The translations under genes and the position numbers were made by a program. A DNA stretch of 7,753 nucleotides. It comes from Pseudomonadota bacterium (lineage in GTDB: Bacteria; Pseudomonadota; Alphaproteobacteria; Sphingomonadales; Sphingomonadaceae). The DNA lies in NCBI GenBank assembly GCA_023417515.1, contig JAEZFL010000095.1:1-7753 (forward strand), read 5' to 3'. Below the pieces are notes generated by a model. The model was not told where the DNA came from, made no database searches, and saw only the letters and a program-made list of their open reading frames with translations. Below are positions 1-6,800 of the stretch, piece after piece; the first letter of the stretch is position 1, and each line of letters starts with the position of its first letter.

Positions 1-371
1 CTGCGGGCCGGCGTCGCCGCTCGTGCGGTGCGGACCCGGTTTCGCGCCGAGCGCTGCTGGCAGCGGTCGTCGCTTCGGCTTCGGCAGGGCGGGTAGGTAC
101 GCGCGGAGGCGTGACGGTTGCGCGGCGCCACCCCGTGCTCGGCCAGCCAGCGCGCATAGGCCCGGCGCATGCCGCGCTCGTAGAGCTGGATGCAACGGTC
201 CTCGCGCACGCCCTTGATGCAGGGCGGATATTCGCGGACGACCTTCGGCCTGGTCTGGGTCAGCTCGCCGCGTCCCGTGAAGACGCTGCTGTCGTAGCGC
301 AGACGGTGCGTGCCCGCCGCGCCCACCGCGAGCAGCAGCGCCACAGCACTGAAAATCAACGACTTGCGCAT
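1..371 (-). CDS. Small exported protein with duplicated YPPC...DRC motif (partial, 3' end missing)
   Basis: Reading the minus strand from an ATG at 371 gives 123 codons with no stop before the window edge, so the C-terminus is missing. An in-frame ATG at 377 also exists, but GGAG sits 6 bases before the ATG at 371 and only directly abuts the upstream one, so 371 is preferred. The N-terminus (MRKSLIFSAVALLLAVGAAG) looks like a Sec signal peptide or membrane anchor, pointing to the periplasm or envelope. The following region contains YPPCIKGVREDRCIQLYERG at about residues 50-69, then a basic stretch, then a second, degenerate YPPC-x6-DRC copy. The Cys pairs (C-x8-C and C-x7-C) could form disulfides. 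I recall similar small hypothetical proteins in sphingomonads but know no function. It lies 109 bases downstream of the TauE-like gene on the same strand and may be co-transcribed with it. Confidence 0.7.
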   Translation of the reverse strand, partial: MRKSLIFSAVALLLAVGAAGTHRLRYDSSVFTGRGELTQTRPKVVREYPPCIKGVREDRCIQLYERGMRRAYARWLAEHGVAPRNRHASARTYPPCRSRSDDRCQQRSARNRVRTARAATPAR

Positions 372-480
372 GCCCATCTCCGCCGCCGATGCGCCGACGA
401 CATGGTTAACGATCAGGCACGAAAATCGCGCCGGGAGCAAGCCGGATCGTATCGGAACGGGACAGAATCGGTGGCGGAGG

Positions 481-1254
481 TCAGCCGAAGGCGCGCCAGA
501 TCCCCCAGGCGCTGGTGATCGTCAGGACCGTGCCGACCATGATCATCAGCCCGCGCGCCGGCACTCTCTTGGCCGCATAGCCGCCGAGCGGGGCGGCGAC
601 GAGGCCGCCGATCAGCAGGCCGATTGTCGCCATCGTGAACGCCTCCCAGCCCAAGGCCATCAGGAAGGTCAACGAGATGGTGACGGCGAGGAAGAATTCG
701 GCGGCATTGACGGTGCCGATCACCTTGCGCGGCTCGGCGCCCTGGATAAGCAGGTTGCTGGTGACGATCGGGCCCCAGCCGCCGCCGCCCGAGGCGTCGA
801 GGAAGCCGCCGACCAGCCCCAGCGGCGCCACCACCCTGGGCTGGCGCGGGACCGGCGGGTGCCCTGTGCCGCGCCAGATCAGGAACAGACCGATCGCGGC
901 GAGATAGGCCAGCACGAACGGCCGCGCCGTTTCGGAAGCGACATTGCTCAGCATATAGGCGCCGACGACTCCGCCGATCACGCCGGGCACGACCAGCCGT
1001 GCGAACAGCCGCCAATCCACGTTGCGATGAAGGACATGGCTGATCCCTGAGGCACCGGTGGTGAAGCATTCGACGGTGTGGACCGTCGCCGAGGCCGCCG
1101 CGGGGGCCAGCGGCGGCGCGCCCACGCTGACCAGAAGAGTGGTGGAGATCACTCCGAACGCCATGCCGAGCGCGCCGTCGACGAGCTGGGCCGCGAAGCC
1201 GATAAGCACGAATGGGAGGATGTCCGCGAGGCTGATCGCCGACCAGTCGATCAC
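481..1254 (-). CDS. TauE/SafE family sulfite/organosulfonate exporter-like membrane protein
   Basis: The predicted inner-membrane transporter has 257 residues, typical of the TauE/SafE (formerly DUF81) family, whose members are linked to export of sulfite or sulfonates or to other anions. The protein is almost entirely hydrophobic segments. It shows the family's two-fold pattern: an N-terminal QLVDGALGMAFG stretch (about residues 23-34) and a related second-half motif, GGFLDASGGGGWGP (about 148-161), followed by a GTVNAAEFF segment. The start is taken as the GTG at 1254 because a perfect AAGGAG (plus-strand 1262-1267) lies 7 bases upstream of it. The open frame extends to 1326, but no comparable ribosome site supports that ATG. 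The stop is TGA at 481-483. The gene is divergent from the PilZ gene across about 120 bases. The substrate cannot be deduced, because no sulfur-metabolism gene is next to it in this window. Confidence 0.9.
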   Translation of the reverse strand: MIDWSAISLADILPFVLIGFAAQLVDGALGMAFGVISTTLLVSVGAPPLAPAAASATVHTVECFTTGASGISHVLHRNVDWRLFARLVVPGVIGGVVGAYMLSNVASETARPFVLAYLAAIGLFLIWRGTGHPPVPRQPRVVAPLGLVGGFLDASGGGGWGPIVTSNLLIQGAEPRKVIGTVNAAEFFLAVTISLTFLMALGWEAFTMATIGLLIGGLVAAPLGGYAAKRVPARGLMIMVGTVLTITSAWGIWRAFG

Positions 1255-1261
1255 GGCTTCG

Positions 1262-1267
1262 CTCCTT
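1262..1267 (-). promoter_or_regulatory. Shine-Dalgarno deciding the GTG start of the TauE-like gene
   Basis: Read on the minus strand this is AAGGAG, 7 bases before the GTG at 1254. It is the best ribosome site in the region and favours this non-ATG start over the ATG 24 codons upstream at 1326. Confidence 0.75.
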
Positions 1268-1373
1268 GTGGGGCTCGTCGGCACATGCGGGAAGGCGTGG
1301 TGGCAAGCTAAGTGTCCGTCAACCATTTGGAAGGAAAATGCTCATCGGAAACGACTCTGAAGAGTCAGGAACG

Positions 1374-2345
1374 ATGGCAACGGCGGAAACCCTGTTCTCA
1401 CTGGCTGAGGAATTGCCGGCCGGAGACGACGATCGCGAAAGCGATAACGACCTCCAACCGGGGACGCTGACTCGCGGCAGCCTCAAGGAGATCTGTTTCC
1501 TTCGCAAGATCACGCCCTTGGGCGCCGTCATTCAGAGTCAGACGAAGCGGCGGCTGGGCGAGCGGCTCGACCTCACCTTGATGACCGGTGAGCGGCTCGC
1601 GGGCACGGTCACCTGGTCGACCGAATCCGAGCTCGGCCTGCGATTCGACGACCCTGCCGACATTTTCGCTCTCATCGCCCGCAACCTTGTCCGCCAGCCG
1701 GGCGATGCGCGCCGAATGCCGCGCATCGAGCTGCGCTGCCAGGCCTGGCTGGAGGCCGGCTCGCGCCGCGACCGGGTCATCCTGCGCAACCTCACCGATG
1801 GCGGCGCGCGCATCGACACGCGGCTGCCGCTGGTCGCGCACGAGCATGTCGTGCTCACCCCGGACGGATTCCGGGCGATCGAGGCGGAAGTGCGCTGGGT
1901 GGACGGCGGTGCGGTCGGACTGTCCTTCCTCCCGGCCGTGTCCTGGCAGGAACTGATGCCGTGGCTCCGCCAGCGCCAGCCGGTTTCGGCGCGGCGGTCG
2001 GCGCCGCTGCCGCCGCGGGTCGCGGACGTCATTCCCACTCCTCCCGCGCCGGTGGATGAGCGCCAGAGCATCGGGCTCAATCTTCCTGCCAAGGTGCGCG
2101 AGGGCACCAAGCGCTGGACGATCGAGATCGAGTCGATCGACACCCGCGAAGTGCGCTTCACCTGCTACGGCGCGCTCGAGGCGGGGCGGCTGTTCTGGAT
2201 ATCGCTGCCGGGCCTGGAAGGCTGGCCGGCACGCATCGCGAGCATCGACGGCTATTCCGTCACGTGCGAGTTCACTCAGCCGCTCCACCCGGCGGTGCTT
2301 GAGCGGGTACTGGCATTATCCGGCCAGGGACCCGCAATCAGCTAG
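1374..2345 (+). CDS. PilZ domain protein with three PilZ-like segments
   Basis: This predicted cytoplasmic protein of 323 residues is likely a c-di-GMP-responsive effector. From the chosen ATG there is an acidic N-terminal tail (residues 1-28). A first PilZ-like beta-barrel (about 30-105) lacks the arginine motif. The second domain (about 110-200) has RRMPR at 113-117 (the RxxxR motif) and NLTDGG at 139-144, a conservative version of D/NxSxxG. A Pro/Ala-rich linker (about 203-235) leads to a third PilZ-like barrel (about 240-318) ending in a CEFTQPLHPAV-type strand. PilZ proteins bind c-di-GMP to regulate motility, polysaccharide or cell cycle, but the target here is unknown. AGGA lies 3 bases before the ATG at 1374. 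An in-frame ATG at 1338 (12 residues longer) has AAGGA only 2 bases away, so the start is uncertain. A small hairpin (GACTCT/AGAGTC, 1353-1366) lies between the two candidates. The gene ends tail to tail with the next one. Confidence 0.85.
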   Translation: MATAETLFSLAEELPAGDDDRESDNDLQPGTLTRGSLKEICFLRKITPLGAVIQSQTKRRLGERLDLTLMTGERLAGTVTWSTESELGLRFDDPADIFALIARNLVRQPGDARRMPRIELRCQAWLEAGSRRDRVILRNLTDGGARIDTRLPLVAHEHVVLTPDGFRAIEAEVRWVDGGAVGLSFLPAVSWQELMPWLRQRQPVSARRSAPLPPRVADVIPTPPAPVDERQSIGLNLPAKVREGTKRWTIEIESIDTREVRFTCYGALEAGRLFWISLPGLEGWPARIASIDGYSVTCEFTQPLHPAVLERVLALSGQGPAIS

Positions 2346-2589
2346 ACGAGGAACCCGAGCCGTCCTTGTCGGAGCGGCGCGAGCGATTGGCGTAGAGCAA
2401 AGCCGCGACGAGCGCCGCCGAGCCGACCCCGACCGCTGCGCCGGCGACGAAATTGCGGGTGCGCTTGCTGCCCTTTTCGTCCGTCTTGGTGGCTTCCTTG
2501 GCGCTTCGCGCCGCGTCGAGCGTCTCGCCGCCTTCGGCGGAAGGATCGCCGACCGCGGCGTCCTCGGGATAGCTCGGTTGTTTCGACAT
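2338..2589 (-). CDS. Small single-span membrane protein, function unknown
   Basis: This gene encodes 83 residues. The ATG at 2589 is preceded by AGAGG with a 6-base spacer, a good ribosome site, which decides it over longer in-frame possibilities reaching 2694. Residues 1-46 are hydrophilic (acidic and Ala/Gly-rich, then Lys-rich). Residues 47-67 (FVAGAAVGVGSAALVAALLYA) form one membrane span. The tail NRSRRSDKDGSGSSSS is charged and Ser-rich. The Lys/Arg on both flanks do not settle topology. I do not recognise a family. Small proteins of this layout are common in sphingomonads. The stop (TGA, plus-strand 2338-2340) lies inside the 3' end of the convergent PilZ gene. A possible EcfG-like promoter upstream (2631-2655) would put it in the general stress response, which is speculative. 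Confidence 0.75.
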   Translation of the reverse strand: MSKQPSYPEDAAVGDPSAEGGETLDAARSAKEATKTDEKGSKRTRNFVAGAAVGVGSAALVAALLYANRSRRSDKDGSGSSSS

Positions 2590-2630
2590 GGATGACCTCT
2601 TCAGCCTTCGCGGCGGTTCCTGCGCGGTCG

Positions 2631-2655
2631 AACGCGCCGCGCGCGGACCGTTTCC
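2631..2655 (-). promoter_or_regulatory. Possible EcfG-type (general stress) promoter for the 83-residue protein gene
   Basis: On the minus strand GGAAA (2655-2651) is followed by 16 bases and then CGTT (2634-2631). The known alphaproteobacterial EcfG consensus is GGAAC-N16/17-CGTT, so this differs by one base in the -35 element. The implied transcription start would be about 30-35 bases before the ATG at 2589, a normal leader length. Short motifs like this arise by chance in GC-rich DNA. Confidence 0.3.
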
Positions 2656-2719
2656 CAGCATGGCGGGCGGGACGCAAGCGGCAAGTGCGGCCAAGCGGCC
2701 GGGCTGTTCGGCATGCGGA

Positions 2720-2752
2720 ACGGCACCGGAAGCGCGCCGCTCCCGGTGCCGT
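2720..2752 (-). terminator. Strong hairpin after the Tat-repeat protein gene, probable terminator
   Basis: CGGCACCGG (2721-2729) pairs perfectly with CCGGTGCCG (2743-2751), extended by A2720-T2752. Inside it, AGCG (2731-2734) pairs with CGCT (2738-2741) around a 3-base loop after one mismatch. The hairpin begins 21 bases after the stop of the minus-strand gene at 2773. There is no real T-tract after it on the minus strand, so it may instead be a Rho-assisted or RNA-stabilising 3' end. Confidence 0.5.
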
Positions 2753-2772
2753 GGATTCGGGGATAGGACGCG

Positions 2773-3144
2773 CTAGCGGCGGCCGCAGCCCGCCGGGTCC
2801 GAATAGCGGCCGCCGTCATTGTCGGTGACGCCGTTGCCACGCCCGCGGCCCGCCGGGTCAGAGTTCGAACCGCGGTCATTGTCGGTGCAGCCCTGGATCC
2901 CGCCGGAACGACGACGACCGCGGCGGCCATGATTGACTCGGTCGGCATTGCGGCCGCCGTCACTGTCCGAATAGCCGGTATAGCCGCGTCCGATCGGGTC
3001 TGAATTGCGGCCGGTGTCGCGGTCGGTCACCTGAAGCGCCTCGGCCTCCTGCGCTCCGGTGGCGAGAAGCGCGGCGCCTCCGACCACACCACCTGCGACG
3101 CGGCCGAGGAACGAGCGGCGGGTCAGCTTACGCGTGGGTTTCAT
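2773..3144 (-). CDS. Tat-exported small protein with four 15-residue Asp/Gly repeats, function unknown
   Basis: This gene encodes 123 residues. The ATG at 3144 has GGGGAGAG 5 bases upstream. The N-terminus is a clear twin-arginine signal: TRRSFLG at residues 8-14, a Gly/Ala/Val-rich hydrophobic region (16-31), and an AEA cleavage site at 34-36. Folded export to the periplasm is therefore expected. The mature part of about 87 residues contains four repeats of identical length: TDRDTGRNSDPIGRG (40-54), SDSDGGRNADRVNHG (59-73), TDNDRGSNSDPAGRG (87-101) and TDNDGGRYSDPAGCG (107-121). The shared pattern is [TS]D-x-D-x-G-x-[NY]-[SA]-D-P-x-G-x-G. A basic GRRGRRRSGG linker (73-82) separates repeats 2 and 3. 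Two Cys (86 and 120) could form a disulfide. The DxDxG...D spacing suggests metal (calcium-like) binding but does not match the canonical EF-hand or RTX patterns exactly. I recall similar unnamed proteins in alphaproteobacteria but know no function. Confidence 0.85.
   Translation of the reverse strand: MKPTRKLTRRSFLGRVAGGVVGGAALLATGAQEAEALQVTDRDTGRNSDPIGRGYTGYSDSDGGRNADRVNHGRRGRRRSGGIQGCTDNDRGSNSDPAGRGRGNGVTDNDGGRYSDPAGCGRR
2789..2883. repeat. 60-base direct repeat encoding repeats 3 and 4 of the Tat-exported protein
   Basis: The plus-strand string CCCGCCGGGTC occurs at 2789-2799 and again at 2849-2859, exactly 60 bases apart. The conserved GTCATTGTCGGTG follows each copy at the same offset. 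The 60-base period equals the 20-residue spacing of the last two protein repeats, so this is a recent tandem duplication within the gene. Repeats 1 and 2 are more diverged and spaced 19 and 28 residues apart. Confidence 0.75.
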
Positions 3145-3212
3145 GATGACTCTCCCCTGCCGGGAGACGGCCGCCAAAGACGAACCTCTGCGATGATCCC
3201 CCAACGGCACGG

Positions 3213-3240
3213 ACAGTAAAAGCCGCAGGGGACAAGTCAA
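3213..3240 (-). promoter_or_regulatory. Sigma-70-like promoter for the Tat-repeat protein gene
   Basis: On the minus strand TTGACT (3240-3235) is followed by a 16-base spacer and TACTGT (3218-3213). These match 5 of 6 and 4 of 6 positions of TTGACA and TATAAT. The start of transcription would fall near 3206, giving a leader of about 60 bases before the ATG at 3144. Confidence 0.5.
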
Positions 3241-3315
3241 GCAACCTCAGCCAACGTCTTGTCACGCGCGGCGGGCCCTTCTACGCCACGGCCAAGTGAA
3301 GGAGATTGCGTGATA

Positions 3316-3810
3316 ATGCTGGCTCTTGCCCTCGCGGCGGCCGCGCTCCAGCCGGCGGTGCCGCCGGCGCTCGAAGTGGAGCGCGACCCGATTACCGATC
3401 GGGTCAGTGCGTTCGCGGTGATCCGCGCGCCCGAGGGACGGCTGGCGATCGGCTGCGACCCGCAGGAATATGACGGCCTGCGGCTGATGGTTCACAGCAC
3501 GCGCGGCTGGTTCGCACGGGCCGAGCTGGTGTCGCGCGACACGCGCTTCACCTTCCGCTTCGATCGGGCCCGCCCGGTGCGCGTGCGCTGGGAGACCAGC
3601 CGCCGCACCGCCTGGGTCGGCTCGCAGCGAACGGCGTCGCTGATGATCGCGCGCGCGCGCAGCGCCCAGCGCCTGGCCATCCGGGCCAGGGATTTCGAGG
3701 GACGGCAGATGGACTTCGTGTTCGACATGGCCGGCGCCCGGCCGTTGATCGACGAGGCGGTCGGTATCTGCACCGGCGCGTTCGTGCCGACCTCGCTGCC
3801 GCGCGCGTAG
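3316..3810 (+). CDS. Secreted protein of unknown function upstream of addA
   Basis: This gene encodes 164 residues. AAGGAG (3299-3304) lies 11 bases before the ATG at 3316 and 5 bases before an in-frame GTG at 3310, which would add two residues. Either could be the start. The N-terminus (MLALALAAAALQPA) is a short hydrophobic export signal. The mature part begins EVERDPITDRVSAFAVI and looks like an all-beta domain. It has one Cys early (in IGCD, about residue 47) and one near the end (in GICTG), likely a disulfide. The closing FDMAGARPLIDEAVGIC stretch loosely resembles the end of VasI/TagO-type envelope proteins (phi-D-x-x-G...C). That similarity is weak and no function should be inferred from it. 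The stop is 6 bases before the addA start and in the same frame, so the two genes are probably translationally coupled. Confidence 0.75.
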   Translation: MLALALAAAALQPAVPPALEVERDPITDRVSAFAVIRAPEGRLAIGCDPQEYDGLRLMVHSTRGWFARAELVSRDTRFTFRFDRARPVRVRWETSRRTAWVGSQRTASLMIARARSAQRLAIRARDFEGRQMDFVFDMAGARPLIDEAVGICTGAFVPTSLPRA

Positions 3811-3816
3811 CAAGGC

Positions 3817-6800
3817 GTGGGTCGCCGGTTCGAACCGCTCAAGCGACTCGAAGGCGAGCAGGAGCGCGCCTCTTCGCCACGGGTCCACGCGGCCCTTGCC
3901 GCCTCGGCCGGAACCGGGAAGACCCATGTCCTGACGGCGAGAGTGCTTCGCCTGCTGCTTTCCGGGGTCGATCCGGCGAGCATTCTTTGCCTCACTTTCA
4001 CCAAGGCCGGTGCGGCCGAGATGGCCGACAGGATTCACGCGCGCCTCGCGGCGTGGGTGCGGCTGAAGGACGCCGATCTCGGGTGGGAGCTGGACGCGCT
4101 CGGTCACGACAGCAGCCCTCCGCAGCGCGAGCTCGCCCGAAGCCTGTTCGCTCGGGTGCTGGAGGCGCCGGGCGGCGGCCTGCGCATCCAGACCATTCAC
4201 GCTTTCGCCCAGGGCCTGCTCGCGGCCTTTCCCGACGAAGCGGATCTGGCGCCCGGCTTCCGCCCCCTGGAGGGCCGGGAGGAGACGTTGCTGGTGCGAT
4301 CGACGCTCGCCGAGCTGCTGGTCCGGGCGGAGCAGGGCGGCGATTTCCCGCTGATCCGCGACGTCCAGGCGCTGAGCCTGCGTTATGGCGAGGGTGACGC
4401 CGCGGCCTTGCTCCAGGCGTGCGCGCGGGTTCCGGAGGCGATGGAGGCGCTGGGTCCTCGCGAGGGGATCGAGGCCAGGCTTCGCCTCGCCTTCGACCTG
4501 CCGCTCGGCGATATCGAAGCGGCGATCGCCGCGGCCTGTTGCGACGACATGTTCGACGTCGCCACGCTGGAGCGGATCGCCGCCGCCAATGCGTCCTGGG
4601 GCACGGTCACCGGGCTCAATTGCGCCGACCTGATCGCCGCGTGGCGCCTGCGCAGTCCGAGCGAGCGCGCCGCCTCGCTCGACGATCTCGCGGGCGTCGT
4701 CAGGACCAAGGGTGGCGAGCTGCGCAAGGTCCAGGCCGGGCTCCTCAAGGCCGCCCCCGATTATGGCGACTATGCCGCTCGGCTGGCGGAATGTTGCGAT
4801 CGGCTTCTGGCGATGCGCCGAACCGCCGCTCTCGTCGACCTGAGCGCCGCGGGGCTGAGGGCAGGCCAGGCCTTCGCCCGCGCTTATGCCGACGCCAAGC
4901 GCGCGCAGGGCCTGGTCGATTTCGATGACCTGATCCGCAAGGCCGAGGCCCTGCTCGCCACGCCGGGAATCGCCGACTGGGTGCGCTACAAGCTCGACCA
5001 GCAGACCGATCATATCCTCGTCGACGAGGCGCAGGACACGAATGCGCGCCAGTGGACGATCGTCGACGCGCTCGCCGCGGAATATTTCGCCGGCGAGAGC
5101 GCGGCGGGGCGCCACCGAACGATCTTCACGGTGGGCGACTTCAAGCAGGCCATCTTCAGCTTCCAGGGCACCGACCCGCGCGAGTTCGACAAGGCGCGCG
5201 CGCGCTTCGAGCGCTCGGCGCGCGAGGTGCGCGAAGCTGCGGAGGACCTGTTCAACCGCGACCAGCATCTGCCGCCCGATTTCCTCGACCTGTCGATGGA
5301 CATGAGCTTCCGCTCGTCGCCCCAGGTGCTGGAAGTCGTCGACCGGGTGGTCGCCGATCTCGGCCACGAGACGCTCGGACTGCCGCGCCGACCCAATCCG
5401 CATCTGGCTTTCGCCAAGGACCGGCCGGGCTCGGTCACGGTGTGGCAGCCCTTCAGCGAGGCAAGCGAGGGCGAGGAGGAAGCCGGCGAGGAAGGCTGGA
5501 TCGGCGAGGCGGCGCGCAGATATGCCGTGCGGCTCGCCAGGCAGGTCAAGGCGTGGCTCGACCGGCCGTTCAGGATCGAGAGCCACAAGCGGCCACTCCG
5601 CCCCGAAGACATCCTGATCCTCGTCCGGCGCCGCGGCGAGCTGGCCGCCTTGCTGGTGGCTCGGCTTCATGCCGAGGGCGTGCCGGTCGCCGGCATCGAC
5701 CGGCTGTCGCTGTCGGCGCCGCTGGCGGTGAAGGACCTGCTCGCCGCCGCGCGCTTCGCGATCCAGCCGCTCGACGACCTCAACCTCGCAAGCCTGCTCG
5801 TCTCGCCCCTGATCGGCTGGAGCCAGGACGATCTGTTCGCAGCGGCGTTCGGCCGCGGCGACGCCAGCCTCTGGCCGCACCTCAGGGCGCGCGCCGATCG
5901 GGGTGAGGGGCGGGACCTGGCGCCGCTATACGCGATGCTGGACATGGCGGACTTCGCCACCCCGCACGAATATTTCGAGACCCTGCTTTCGGGACCGCTC
6001 GACGGCCGGCGCAAGCTTCAGGAGAGGCTGGGGACGGAAGCGCGCGACCCGATCGAGGAATTGCTGTCGAGCGCGCTGGAGTTCGAAACCGCGGGAGCGC
6101 CGTCGCTCGCCCGCTTCCTCGACTGGTTCGCCCGCGGCGAGGTCGAGATCGTGCGCGATCCGTCGGCGCCGCTCGACGCGGTTCGGGTGATGACCGTGCA
6201 CGGCTCCAAGGGGCTCGAGGCGCCGGTCGTGATCCTCGCCGATGCCTGCGCGGATCCCGACAAGATGGGCGGCGGGCCGCGGCTTGCGGCACTTCCCATC
6301 GGCGACGGGCATCTCGTGCCGCTGCCGCGCCCGCGCAAGGCGGAGCTGGCGGAGCCGCTTGCGGCGATCGTGGCCGACAAGGACCGGCGCGACCGCGAGG
6401 AGCATTGGCGACTGCTCTACGTGGCGATGACCCGCGCCCGCGAGCGCCTGTTTGTCGGCGGCGTGCTCGCCGCCAACGCCAACGGTCCCCCCGCCGACAG
6501 CTGGTTCCGGCCGGTCGAAGGCGCGCTGGCGGGCCTCGGCTGCGCCTGGGAGGAGGATTCGCATTGGGGCCGGTCGATGCGGTTCGGGCCCGGGGAAGAG
6601 GGCCATTCCCGGCCCCTCCAGCAAGTGCGGGGGGCGAGGAATGCTGCCGATGCGACTCCCCTCCGCGCCTTCGCGGAGGGGCGGGGGATGGCTCTTCCTA
6701 TCTGGCTGTCGGGCCCGGCGCCCGAGGAAGAACGCCCGCCGCGCCCGCTCGCGCCCTCGGCGCCCGGCGAGGACGAGGCGGCCTATCCGCCGCCAGGGCC

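Noticed and set aside
413..1306. Alternative 297-codon minus-strand frame overlapping the TauE-like gene
   Set aside because: It is a shifted frame of the transporter. The product is Arg-rich with no membrane segments, whereas the frame at 481-1254 gives a clean TauE/SafE protein.
1255..1373. Promoters in the divergent TauE/PilZ intergenic region
   Set aside because: A minus-strand TTGACG (1322-1317) has no acceptable -10 at 16-18 bases, and no plus-strand pair stands out.
3259..3287. Possible plus-strand promoter (TTGTCA, 16-17 bases, CTACGC/TACGCC) for the gene at 3316
   Set aside because: The -10 element matches the consensus at only about two positions, so it is not distinguishable from chance.
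3647..3660. Alternating CG run inside the gene at 3316-3810 (also near 5190-5205 in addA)
   Set aside because: Consecutive Ala/Arg codons in GC-rich DNA explain it. There is no further structure to suggest a Z-DNA role.
3672..3690. Perfect 7-bp inverted repeat CCTGGCC/GGCCAGG
   Set aside because: It is short, lies inside a coding region, and has no T-tract or other partner. It is expected by chance at this GC content.
3262..5880. An 872-codon open frame on the minus strand antisense to addA and the upstream gene
   Set aside because: It is rich in Arg/Gln/Gly/Asp with no recognisable domain, and it lies opposite a gene with all AddA motifs. Long antisense frames are expected from high GC at third codon positions.
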